DNA of 64,000 nucleotides from Phlebiopsis flavidoalba (taxonomy: Eukaryota; Basidiomycota; Agaricomycetes; Polyporales; Phanerochaetaceae): positions 124,001 through 188,000 of the forward strand of contig JAOCPU010000015.1 of the NCBI GenBank assembly GCA_035772785.1, written 5' to 3'. Made by a program: the position numbers and the translations under genes. Within the stretch, counting starts at the first letter, position 1; each line of letters opens with the position of its first letter. Below the pieces are notes generated by a model. That model was not told where the DNA came from. It saw nothing but the letters and a program-made list of their open reading frames with translations, and made no database searches. Shown here in pieces: positions 32,252-42,700 of this stretch.

Positions 32252-35200
32252 TCATTCCGCAGCGGCTTTCTCGTCCTGTCCGCCGCTCTCTGGATCGGCG
32301 CCACCCAGCCTCCTCCTCCTCTGTGTCGTCTTCTGCTTTCCTCCCCGGAATACTCCCGAGTTTGTCGTGGTAACACTCTCCAACCAAAGTCTCCTCTCAC
32401 CCCCGTCTGCCAATACACTGAGTATTGAGGTATCTTCTTCGATGTAGCTGGCTATCGACCTTTGGAGCAGAGGACTCCTTGCCAGCGACCAGGACATACG
32501 CTGGGAGACCATCGAACTGGTCGAACCACTTGTCTTTGACGTGGGAGAAGTCCTGCCGTGCCCCGTCCTTCCATAGTGCTCCGATTGAACGCTCGAAGGA
32601 TCGGTCCCGTAGTCGTCAACACACGCTCGCTATGTTGTACAACACTGGCCGCAGAAGGCTCTGTACGATTGGTGGTGACGAACGGTCGCCAGTGTGTGTG
32701 TCTACCCTGGCGTGGGTCGTGATCTTTGAAAAGCATGCTACAACCTTGTCTTCGGTCGGATCTTTGTGCTGGCTTGCTCCATGCCTTTTCGGCTTGTTCA
32801 AGACTTGAGATATGCCGGGAAGTCATGGCGTCCGGGCCCTCACCGTCCGCCTCCGGTGGTTTGACATACGCATACTGCTCGAGGCCGGGGCGTAGTGTGA
32901 TGATCGCTGCGTAGTGCTCATTGAAGGAGCTCATAGAGTCTCTTCAGCAAGATCGCAAGGGTGCTGCTTTAGCATTCACAAGCTCGACCGGAGTGATTTT
33001 TTCCGATGTTGATGTAGAGAAGCTTATTCGTGCCCCCAGAGATATGACCGCATTCTTTTTTTTTTTTCTTCTTTCTTTTTTCTCTTTTTTTTGCTTTGTC
33101 TTCTTTCGCATTCTTCCTCCTCCCATTTTTTCTTTTGCCCTCGTCTTCAAAGAAATGAGATACTCATGGATTGCAAGGCCTGATTTGTGTTTTCGTTCAA
33201 TTCACCTACTAGAGAGCGTCCAGAGTAAGACCAAGAGGAAATCTCTTGGGTTTGCGTGGATCGATGGCCGTTTGGAAGCGGAAAGCCATGTAGACTAGGA
33301 TGTAGATAAATGCCTCGATGTCGTCAGCCACTTCCCACAATTTACGCGGGTATCTCAGGGACAAGGCAGACATGAATGGCCAAGTGCCCTACAGAGGAAT
33401 GTTAGTGCGTCGATAAACAGTCTGCATAAAATGCGCCTACTGATCGTCCAGGAAGCGTTGGGGCGTGATCCTCGAGGTCTTCTTTATATTTGCATAAATC
33501 CCAGTCGGATCAAAAATCCTCGACAACCCTCCGCAGGCTGTGCCGCAGGGTCTAAGATGATCATGATATTGCCAACGCTGACGTCTCGATGAAGGATCCC
33601 TGCCGTATTCCAAGCGTTGCAGTGAGCTGCAGAAACAGGAATGTGTCAGCGGGATTGTGTGATTCCCCCCGCATGACGACTCTGACCAGGTCACTTACCG
33701 AGCAAGGCATGGGTAAGGGCGTCGCAGTGATGAGCTCCCCAGAGTTAGTGTAGGTCTCGAGAGGCCGTCCAATTTCCTTCAGGACTAGACGTTTGTATGG
33801 TAGCGTTCGCAGTTCTCTGTGCCTTCTGGAAGATATTCATGAGTGATCGTTCGTTGAGCACCTCGATGACCCGGGGGCGTCACGTCGCCACCTCCGAGAC
33901 AGGTGGCAACATAGGAAACGTCATGCAGCGCCTCAGTCGCTCGTAGGTTTCTACCTCCGAATGAGATCCCATCGCATTCGTGCGCCACCCCCCCTTTGGT
34001 CTTTGATGAAGACGATGCGGTTTTCCTCCATGTCGAACCCGATGTATGCTTTTGTGGCACGTCGCTGCAGGTTTGCACTGCGCTTGCTCACGGCATTAGA
34101 AACAGGCTGACCAATGAGATAATCCTTGCATCGGACAGCACGGGAGGTAGGGCGGCTCATCTGCTGATTCAGCCTTGCGCTTCCCCTGGAGTTCTCAAGG
34201 AGTCGCTTCTCTTCGACAAAACTCGGTATCGAAACCTGCAGCAAAACGAAATTGTGGTTAGTCAATGGTGGTGGTCGTAGCGATAATGCACACCTTGTAT
34301 ATCGGATAATCAGCCTGCCCGTGAATCACGTAGTCACGATACTTCAGTAGTTCCACATGGGCTGGATGGTAGTCGACCCATTTCCTGATTTCACGGGGGA
34401 CGGCGAGGGTAGCCGTGAGAATCATAACCAGCTTGTTCAGGAGTGAGATTGCCAAATCGGAAAACGAAAGTTGAGCATTTGCGCTGGGTTACGCAAGAGA
34501 TCGATGGGCTCTGAGACCACGCAACCCGCACGATCCCAGCGTTGAAGGCGTACCATACCGCCGCAGAAGTTATATAGAGAAGAGATGTGTCCTGTGCTGC
34601 CGTAGCTGAATTTCGGATGCGTACTTGGATATCTGTGCTCGTGCTTAATCGTGCTTGTCGGAGTATCGCGCAACAAGTTTACCGCCACGAAAGGAAAACG
34701 CTGAGACACCATCTTCCGTGTACTTGCACTCGACGAAGAGCTTGCATCTCAAGACCATGCGCATTGTGCCAGACGTCAATATGTACGTATGGCTTCCGTT
34801 GCGGAGCCACCTGATACTGCAATTCTTCGGTGTGCACGTACGCTGCCGCAGCGCGAGGCGTATCGGGTGTTTGTCTGTAGGATAGATGACAAAGATGTGG
34901 GGCGAAATGTCAACATAACCTATTCTCGCCAGTTCGCAACATCCTTGAACACGGCTTTGGTCCTTCGGTAAGACTCAAGACACCATTGAACACGCGACAC
35001 TAATAAATTATCAGACCGTCGGCACGAAAAATGCGAAAGCCGCGACTATTAGCTCGGCACAACTCACAAGCACCGGGTATAAAATTCTCACCAAGCTCGT
35101 CAATGTTCCCATAGTTGACATGCCCAACTCCTCGAAGTCGCCGACCTCGCGAATCTGCTCCGGTTTCAGGTTGCGTTCCTGGTACGAATTTCTTCAGAAA

Positions 35201-35323
35201 TTCGCTAGTCTTAATTTCGTGCCAAAGGCTTTGCATTTGTCGATTGACCTTGAAATTGCAGTGAGCGTCCGAGTCCTTGCAACTAGCGGGTGAGCTGTCG
35301 GCCCACTACGGGGGTTCAAGATC
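32252..35323 (-). CDS. FunK1-type protein kinase, tandem copy 1
   Basis: Fungal-specific Ser/Thr kinase-like family. Minus-strand text in order: an N-terminal region with ACELCRANSRGFRIFRADGL, VFKDVANWREIGY, ARAQISKYASEIQLRQHRTH and MVRLQRWDRAGCVVSEP. Then come ELLKYRDYVIHGQADYPIYK and the catalytic loop GILHRDVSVGNIMI (HRDVS codons 33577-33591, Asn kept). The metal-binding DWDLCKYK needs one C removed. GTWPFMSALSLRYPRKLWEV then leads to ADDIEAFIYILVYMAFRF. After a purine-rich tract at 33055-33140 follow ITPVELVNAKAAPL, FNEHYAAI, KWFDQFDGLPAYVLVAGKE and a basic tail ending at 32252 or 32092. The aligned start codon of copy 2 is TTG here (33 bases of matching flank around 35321). Many frame breaks are present. 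It may be functional with errors, or decaying. Confidence 0.7.
33055..33140. repeat. Pyrimidine-rich low-complexity tract in FunK1 copy 1
   Basis: Nearly pure T/C on the plus strand. On the coding strand it would give a Lys/Glu/Arg-rich insert between the kinase C-lobe and the C-terminal tail, or it belongs to an intron. Confidence 0.6.
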
Positions 35324-35690
35324 CGTCAGCGCTAGCAAAAAAAAAGGCGATTACTGGTGTATAATATACACTTTTCAGGTGAACGGGTGCTCGATGGGTA
35401 TGTTGATGTTTAAAGGAGCGTTCGTACTTAGCCCGCTTGCTGAGCAGTGGCACAGACAATGGCTCCCGGAAGTCTCCGGCCGAAAGCACATTCATCGTGA
35501 CAGGTCCACGCCTCACGTGAGGCGGTCACTTCGTGTTTGGGCGACCATGCAAAAAAAATAAAAACCTGCACATAACATCCATTTCCCTACAGCACGCCCA
35601 CTACCCTGTAGTTTCCGCTCCACCCCACTGTGTATCAAGGGTTGCTTCACGAGTTCCAACTATATATGAGCGGTGGAGCTCTAGATGTTG
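35324..35690. repeat. Left copy of the duplicated FunK1/Mms22 promoter block
   Basis: Matches 39433-39800 in order. Shared elements include CTCACGTGAGGCGGTCACTT, ACATCCATTTCCCTACAGCA, the following CGCCCACT, then TATCAA..TTG.TTCACGA and TATATG. In the right copy the last element contains the start codon of the Mms22-like gene. Here no continuing gene is readable. Confidence 0.75.
35512..35521. promoter_or_regulatory. Palindromic E-box-like element, left copy
   Basis: CTCACGTGAG, a perfect 10-base palindrome with a CACGTG core, followed by GCGGTCACTT. Core and flank are kept in the right copy at 39621-39630. Confidence 0.5.
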
Positions 35691-36228
35691 ATTCAACTGT
35701 TGCCGACCCCTAGCTTATTCATACAGTTCTATGCATCTCAGGACCGGCGTCACCCGTCGGCGATTGGCAAAGGGGAGTGCTGAGTGAAGTACCCTGAATT
35801 TTCGCTTATGATTAGCACTAATCGTACAGTGATGTACTACTTAGGATAAACCTTTCTGCACACTTCCTTAGTATAACTTCCGTGACCCAACCTGTAACCA
35901 ATCGCGGATCTGCGAATGCTTATCTCTGCTGCTAAGGTACTCCCGCAGGAGTCACAATACCACCTGTTCCCGACGTTTCCATCTGCATGGCCTTCTTGCT
36001 ACCTACACCGATTTTTCGTGTGAGTTCGCTGCTTCTCTATGGATCTGTGTCATCACTCAGGCCGAAAAGTAACTTGTAAAAAAAAAAAAACTCCCTGCAC
36101 GTCATCCCCTGCGTGTCAAAAAATAACCGGGTAAACAATAGCAGACCAAAAAAAAAAAAAGAAAAAAAAGGCGGGGGATTTCCTGCTGCGACTAGTCCAC
36201 CACTAGTTTGTTGCTGCATCCCTCCTGT
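35691..36228. other. Gap between duplicated blocks, with poly-A runs
   Basis: No gene is seen. Runs of A at about 36079-36090 and 36148-36170 mark the region just downstream of FunK1 copy 2. Confidence 0.5.
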
Positions 36229-39200
36229 CTACCACCTAAATTCTACTCTCACCCGCGTGTACTGAGATACAGCACATCCAATCGTAATTGTGGCATGCGT
36301 CGCGTCCTCGGGGGGGGAGGGGGAGTTTGTCGCGGTAACACACAATTTTTCGAACTGGATTTGTGACATCGGATGATTGCTCTTTGTCGACTCACTTCCG
36401 ACGAGTGACGTAGGCACGACTGGAGTCGTCCGTCCATTAACTGGTTCGATCACATCTTGTCTCTATCTCTCGAGAAATTCTTACCATTTCTCCCTATCCT
36501 GATATATTTAAAGCTGTCGTGGAAAACTTTGAAGAAAAAAAGTAAAAAAACTGCCGCGTGGCTATCTAACACGCGCTTGTACAGTTCGAACAACACTGTA
36601 CTGCTAGAGTCCTCCCGGTAACTTCGAGCGAACAGTGCGGTAGAGAAGATCCCCAGGGTCTTTGTATGCGAGGGTCGTAACCCTGTACTTGTTATGCATG
36701 TACCAGAGTCCCGAGACCTCATCGGGAACTCCTGCCATAGCTCAAAAAAAAAACGTGCCACGATTGTTGGCTTGTCTTCAAGGTCAAGCCAGTCAATGAC
36801 GCTTCCAAACCGTCGTGTGTCGTCGCCGCTTTCTCTGGATTGGCACTTGGTAACCTGCTGTCGAGGTGTGTGCTGCATAGTTTGATCGCTGCCCGTTATA
36901 GTTGCTCGCGAAGTAGCTTGTAGAACTTCTTTATTCGAAAGTTTTGCCCCAAGGGACCCGCTTCGCATTTGTAAGCTCACACCGGAGATGCTCGCGAGCT
37001 TCGATTGGCCCATCTTGGTCGTGCCCCCAGGAAATGCTAACCGTAATGCGCATTCCGCTTCTTCCCAGAAAGAAAGTGAAGACGCTACAACGCAAAGGAA
37101 GACTCCGCAGTTTTTTTCCGATTTTAGTACACTGTGAAGAGCATTCGGATCAGAGCGATCCAACTGGAAAACCTTGGGGGCAGAGTCGTACGGACGTATG
37201 ATGGTGGAAACGGAAAAGCCCATGTAGAACAGGTATGTATAATGAATGAACGCCTACGATATCGTCATCCCCTACTTTCCCATGGCCTTTGCGAGGATAG
37301 TTCTAAAGACAACGCGAGAATAGAAATGGCCCATGCCAAGTACCGTCCCATGCGAGAAAGGTGACTCACATCGTCAGCACAATTACGAATCATCGTCATT
37401 TAGTTAAGATATACCAACCGAGCGTCGCAGAAGAGTTCGGAACAAGGTTTCTCATGTGGGGGACAGGAGTGCCGGTGAGCTTGTATTTACATAGATCCCA
37501 GTCACGTCAGGAATCACTCTATACATCGTCCGGTATGGTCGCAGCATTAGGCTCCACGCTGATCACCTGACACTGTTCCTCAACGCTGATGTCTCGATGA
37601 AGGATTCCCATGGCCTTGTATCCAGGCCACCGAATGAGCTGCAGTTTGAAAGAGGGGGAGAGAATTTTAGCAGATATGACCGTTTGTCAACGGAAAGGCT
37701 TTCATGACGGACTCTTATAGACCAAGCTTAGCCGAGAAAGGCGATGATAAGCTCACGAGTGTAATGAGCTCCCCCGAGTTGCGTGTATGTTTCAACGTGG
37801 ACGTCCGAGCTCTTTCAGAAACGAGACGTACGTGGAAGCGCCGTCGCAGTTTCACTGCGCACTTCGGGGAAGATATTCATGAGTGATGGTTCGCTGTTTT
37901 TTGCTCGAACACCTGACGACAGCCGAAGGCGGACGTTACATCGCCACCTCCAAGACAGGTAGCGATGTTAAGGAACGCCTGCTGCAGCATGAGCCTCTTG
38001 TAAGTGTCCACCTCCGAATGGGATCCTGCCGCCGTTCAAAAAAGGTGCGCACACGGTCTGGTCTTTGATGAAGACGATGTCGATTTTCTTCGATGTTCGA
38101 TACGTCCGCGATATATGCCTTGGTCGCACGCCCCGCAGGTTTGCACTGCAGACGCAAGAGAGACGGGCTGTCTCAAGGAGATATCTCCTTGTATCGGACA
38201 GCCCGCCCAGCTGGCAGATTCGGCTCAATATAGTGAATCCGCCTTACGTTTCCTCAGGGGTTCCCCTGGGGCTGCCTGCCCTATCAAACGAAACCTCGTG
38301 TATCGCAAAAACCTGCGCAAAAGAAAGATCCTTCCCTGGTTAGATTGTGATTTACAGAGAACACGATCATCAAACACATACTTTGTATATTCGGATAATC
38401 ATCCTTTCACGTGCGATTACATAGTCCGCGCAACTATGCCTCCAGGGAGTTCCGTTACCTGAGAGCTGGTACCGCTTAAGCCTCAGCGCCACATCTCTTG
38501 ATCTTTGGGATGCTTGCCCATCAGCAGTTTAGGTTTATCGGTTTGTTCTTTGGGAGTAGCGAGCGTCGCCGTGGGGGGATCGTAGCCGGCTTGTTCTGGA
38601 GTGAGGTTGGCAAACCGGAAACACGAGCAGTTGAGCATCTGTTGCTGGGTTGCGCAAGAGATCGATAGGCTCTGAGACCACACAACCAACGGCGCGCGAT
38701 CCCATCGCTGGAGGCGTACAAGCCCGCCACAGAAGTAAATGGAGAAGATATGTGTTCTGTGCTGCCGTAGCTGTATTTCAGAGGCGTACTTGGATATCTG
38801 AGCTCGGCTCAGTCGAGCTTCTGGAGTGTCGCGTAACAAGTCGCCCCCCGCGGAAAGAAAAGAAAGGCCGAGCGTTCTTCGGTGCATTTGCACTCTACAA
38901 AAAAGCTGCATCCACGACCATGCGCATCGCGCGACGTATCGCCTCCGCTCCGTAGCCATTTGTGAGGTTGACGTCTTTGCGCACTTGTACGCTGCGCGGG
39001 CACGCGGATTATCTGTAGGATAGAGAGGACAAGATCAGGGCACATGTCAATATGCCCTGATTCTCGCCAATCCGCGACGTCCTTGAATGCGGTCTTTGCG
39101 TTGGTAAGACTCAGGACAGCATTAAGCACGCGACACTGAGAGATTATCAAACCGCAAAATCAATATGAGATAGCATTGATAGCGCGAGACAACTCACAAG

Positions 39201-39432
39201 CACCGGGGTACAACGTTTTCTCGTCAACTTCTTCATATTCGACATCCAGCGCCTGGAAACTGCCGACTTGCTGTATCTGGGTAGGCTTCAAGTTACGTCG
39301 CCTGGTATGAATTTCTCCAGAAATTCGCTGGTTTTCAATCTCGTGCCAAAGGCTTTGCATTTGTCGATTGACTTGAAATGTAGTAGAGCCGTCCTTGTAG
39401 CGGGTGAGCTGTCGACCCACTACGGGATTCAT
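36229..39432 (-). CDS. FunK1-type protein kinase, tandem copy 2
   Basis: Start at 39432 gives MNPVVGRQLTRYKDGSTTFQ and MQSLWHEIENQRISGEIHTR, then TLYPGACELSRA. The order of segments follows copy 1: LSLTNAKTAFKDVADW, RAQISKYASEIQLRQHRTHI, GLVRLQRWDRA, then GILHRDIS (codons 37585-37599), DWDLCKYK and a GTW...RKGHGKVGDD C-lobe with GLFRFH. The tail ends near 36229 with CVTATNSPSP, which pairs with SVTTTNSG of copy 1. The catalytic loop reads HRDISVEEQ, so the Gly-Asn that follows in other copies is missing in this frame. Stops separate it from DWDL, so this copy is either damaged or carries an intron or base errors there. It is divergent to the Mms22-like gene, 317 bases apart, with a shared promoter. 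Confidence 0.65.
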
Positions 39433-39620
39433 GGTGTCCGTCAGCGTTAGCGAAAAAAAGACTAGTACTGGTATCTCATATACACTTCTCAGGTGCTCAA
39501 TGGGTATGTTGATGTCCCAGAGGAGCGGTCTGAGCACAGACTGTACCCGTCACGGTTTGCGCATTGTCCACCCGGAAACCGCCGGGCCGAAAGCACGTTA
39601 CCGTGACAGGTCACGCCACC

Positions 39621-39630
39621 CTCACGTGAG
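39621..39630. promoter_or_regulatory. Palindromic E-box-like element, right copy
   Basis: CTCACGTGAG lies between FunK1 copy 2 (ATG 39432, minus) and the Mms22-like gene (ATG 39750, plus), so it may serve both. It is conserved in the left duplicated block. Confidence 0.5.
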
Positions 39631-39749
39631 GCGGTCACTTCGCGTTGTGCGACCTGCGTGACATCCATTTCCCTACAGCACGCCCACTGGCCTGTACAGT
39701 TTCCTTCACCCACACCATATCAATCATTGTTTCACGAATACCGCCGTAT

Positions 39750-42700
39750 ATGGACGATGAGCTCGTTCTACCGTCTGATCCAGAAGAGCTTGAAGAGCTT
39801 CGGGCCGAGGAAGACCTTGAAGGTTATTGGGCAAACGCCATAACCTCAATTACCCGGAATTTGGCGGTCATGAAGGAGTGGAACAAGACTGCTCTGAACT
39901 CAAAAGCTCAAAGTATTCGGACTAGGGAGGGGAGGCTGGCTATTTCAGACGACGAAGGAGCTATGAGTCGTCCAAGGAAACGTACGAAGGCGCGTTGTAC
40001 CCGACTAGATGCATCACATACTTCCGCTCACCTTGCACCTACGCCTTTATCTCCATACAGATGATTCACTCTGTCTCTGATGAGAATCTACTCGAACTTC
40101 AGAGTAGCCCGGCGTCGAATAAACACATCCCATACCAGACCACACAGGGCACCTCCAATCTGGACAAGGTAGTCGCTCTCTCTGCTTGGGACGTTAAATA
40201 TAATTTAAAAGGCACAGGTCGTCTCGTATACCGCAACCTTATTCAACAGATCCCCTTCTCATGACCCAAAACAATATGCTCCCGAGACATCAGTCCTGGT
40301 GGATCTAGGCCCAAAGACTACACCAACGCTCACCTATCTACACAGCGGAGCAAAACTATTCCCTCTCCCTCCTCTACCAGTTCAGGAGCCCTGTATGTGT
40401 CAAATGCCGATGAAAGTCTACCTTCGGACGATCTTCCACCAATCGGACACTCTTCCTCGTCACAGTCATACGCTGTACCTCCGCCTACCCAATCACCAGA
40501 CCCATTGCGTCTATTCAGTCCTGTCCAGTCTTCAGTCACACCAGACTCTCGGAATATCTCTCTCTCTCCTCGTGAAGTTCTGCTCTCGATAGATGACGAT
40601 GATGATGTCCCGATCGCAGGGCCATCCGGTCTCAACGAGCGTTCCAGAGGCCTTCCCACTCTTTCCTCCCTGTACCTGGCCCCTCACGCCAACTCGTACC
40701 ATCCCCACGATCTCGGAATTCTTCGCCACCGAGCAGCCCTCTCTCTTCACCCGATGATACTGGCGACGAACCAGTGAATCAAGTTCCACCCGAACCTGCC
40801 ATGGATATGCTTTTCGAAGATCTCCAGCAAGCAGGTCGCTATTCACTACGTGAAAGGAACGTCCGCCAGCTGAACCCATATCATTACGATTGGAAGGTAT
40901 ACGCTCGACAAATGCGGTCGAATCCCGACGCCATTGTCAAGTTGCGTCACCTTCCGAAATCGAAACGCAACGGGCAACCTAGTCCCCCCCGGGAAGCCTT
41001 AAGCAGCGACGCCGAGGTTAACCCTGATGATTTCGAACCCGAGGCTAGTGACAGCGAGCGACGACCACGTGCGCGGAGGAGCTCTGAGCCGGGGCCCAGC
41101 GCAAAAGGTCACAGGAGGAGGAACAGCTCTGCACCTAGTGAAGACGGCGGACAACCCAAGCCCACAAGTCGACCTCGAAAAACTGTTTCTGAAGCCGTCT
41201 CGGCGCTTCCTACTGCGCGCAACGTCGCTGAAGAGTGGTACCGTTCTAAGTTGCAAGAACTGGATAGCAGTGGCAGCGAGGACGAACGTGATGCGCTCCC
41301 CTCATCCTCCGTCCGACCCCCAGACAAAGCTCAGCCTCGGTCTCCCAAACGTCGCAGGAAACGTTTCCCAATGAACCGTGCTCGACGTTCTCCAAGTCCT
41401 GCGTCTCGATCGCTCATCCAGGTTAGCTTCTTACACGAAACACACGTCTTTTGGCTTATACGTTACAGCCCCCGAGCCCCCTCCCCCTCAAATGGCCTCG
41501 GCACGATCCGAAGGGGATTCCAGTGATGTTGAAAATCATATCTGACTATAAAGGGCCCAGCCGCTCAAGATTTAGGTCTGTCGAGGATGGTCAAGATCCA
41601 AGGGAGGCCTTTGATGACGCTTTCCTCGACGAGAGATTTCCCAGTCCCGCGTCTCATCCTCCAACTTCATCTTCTGCTCGTGTTTCAGGACGATTTACGG
41701 TTTCGGATTGGATCGCTGGGCCTCGCCACCGTCCCAGGGAAGCGATGTTGCCATGTCGGATGCGGACATTCCCTTGGTCGAAATCATTCCATTCGACCCT
41801 CACACCATGCCAGTTCTGATGACGACCACGAAGAAGACGAATCCGACGCCGCGTCGATGACCACGCGAGCAGCTCGAGGTCATGAATCGCAAGAAGATGA
41901 TACAAGGAATTATATCGCATGTATCCTGCAGTCAAAGTGCGTGAGGATGTTGAAGAACGGCACTGCCTTTAAGAAAAAAATCCACAAACCCGTACCAAAC
42001 GCAGAGAAAACGTTCTGAAATCCCGGAAGACGGTCCGTTTACGGCCAGGCCAGGCGAGGGCTCGTATAGGCACGAGGAACAAGTCGGCTTCGATCAGAGG
42101 CGATTCAGAGAGCTCAGACCTCGAAGTCAGGTTGAGCTCCTCTAGGAGTTCCAGTCCCAGCTCCCCAGCTCCTCGCGCTGGTCCAAGCTCCGTCGCACGG
42201 GCTGCGCGCCGAACGACTAGTCTAACGACCATATATATATCGAGCGATTCAGATGGCAACGACGACGGCCCGCAGGAGGATCCAGACGAATGGGTTAATG
42301 AGCCGACGGCGTTGCAGGAATCCAGGCGTGGTTTACGTGAAGGAACTCTCGTTGATTATATGCTCAACCGTACCAATGGTGGTCGACGTAACAAGAGTGA
42401 CAGGCATGGAGCTAGTAAACGCAAAGGACGTGCAGCGAACATATCCATAAAACACACAACACCAAGACACAGCGTTACTCAGGCTAGCAGGAGCGACCCT
42501 CGCAGACGTGGTGGAGGGTCGGGTCCTTCCACTCGAACTCGTGTTACTGTAGGAGCAGCCCGGAAATACGGGCCCCAAACGCCAGTCGTTACTCAACTTT
42601 CCTCGTGTTGAAAGGGCCACCGATACTGCACCGACGACTTCCGATTTTGCGCTGGACTTGTCGGTTGGTAAGCCGAAGGGCTCGTCTGCATCGTCCAATC

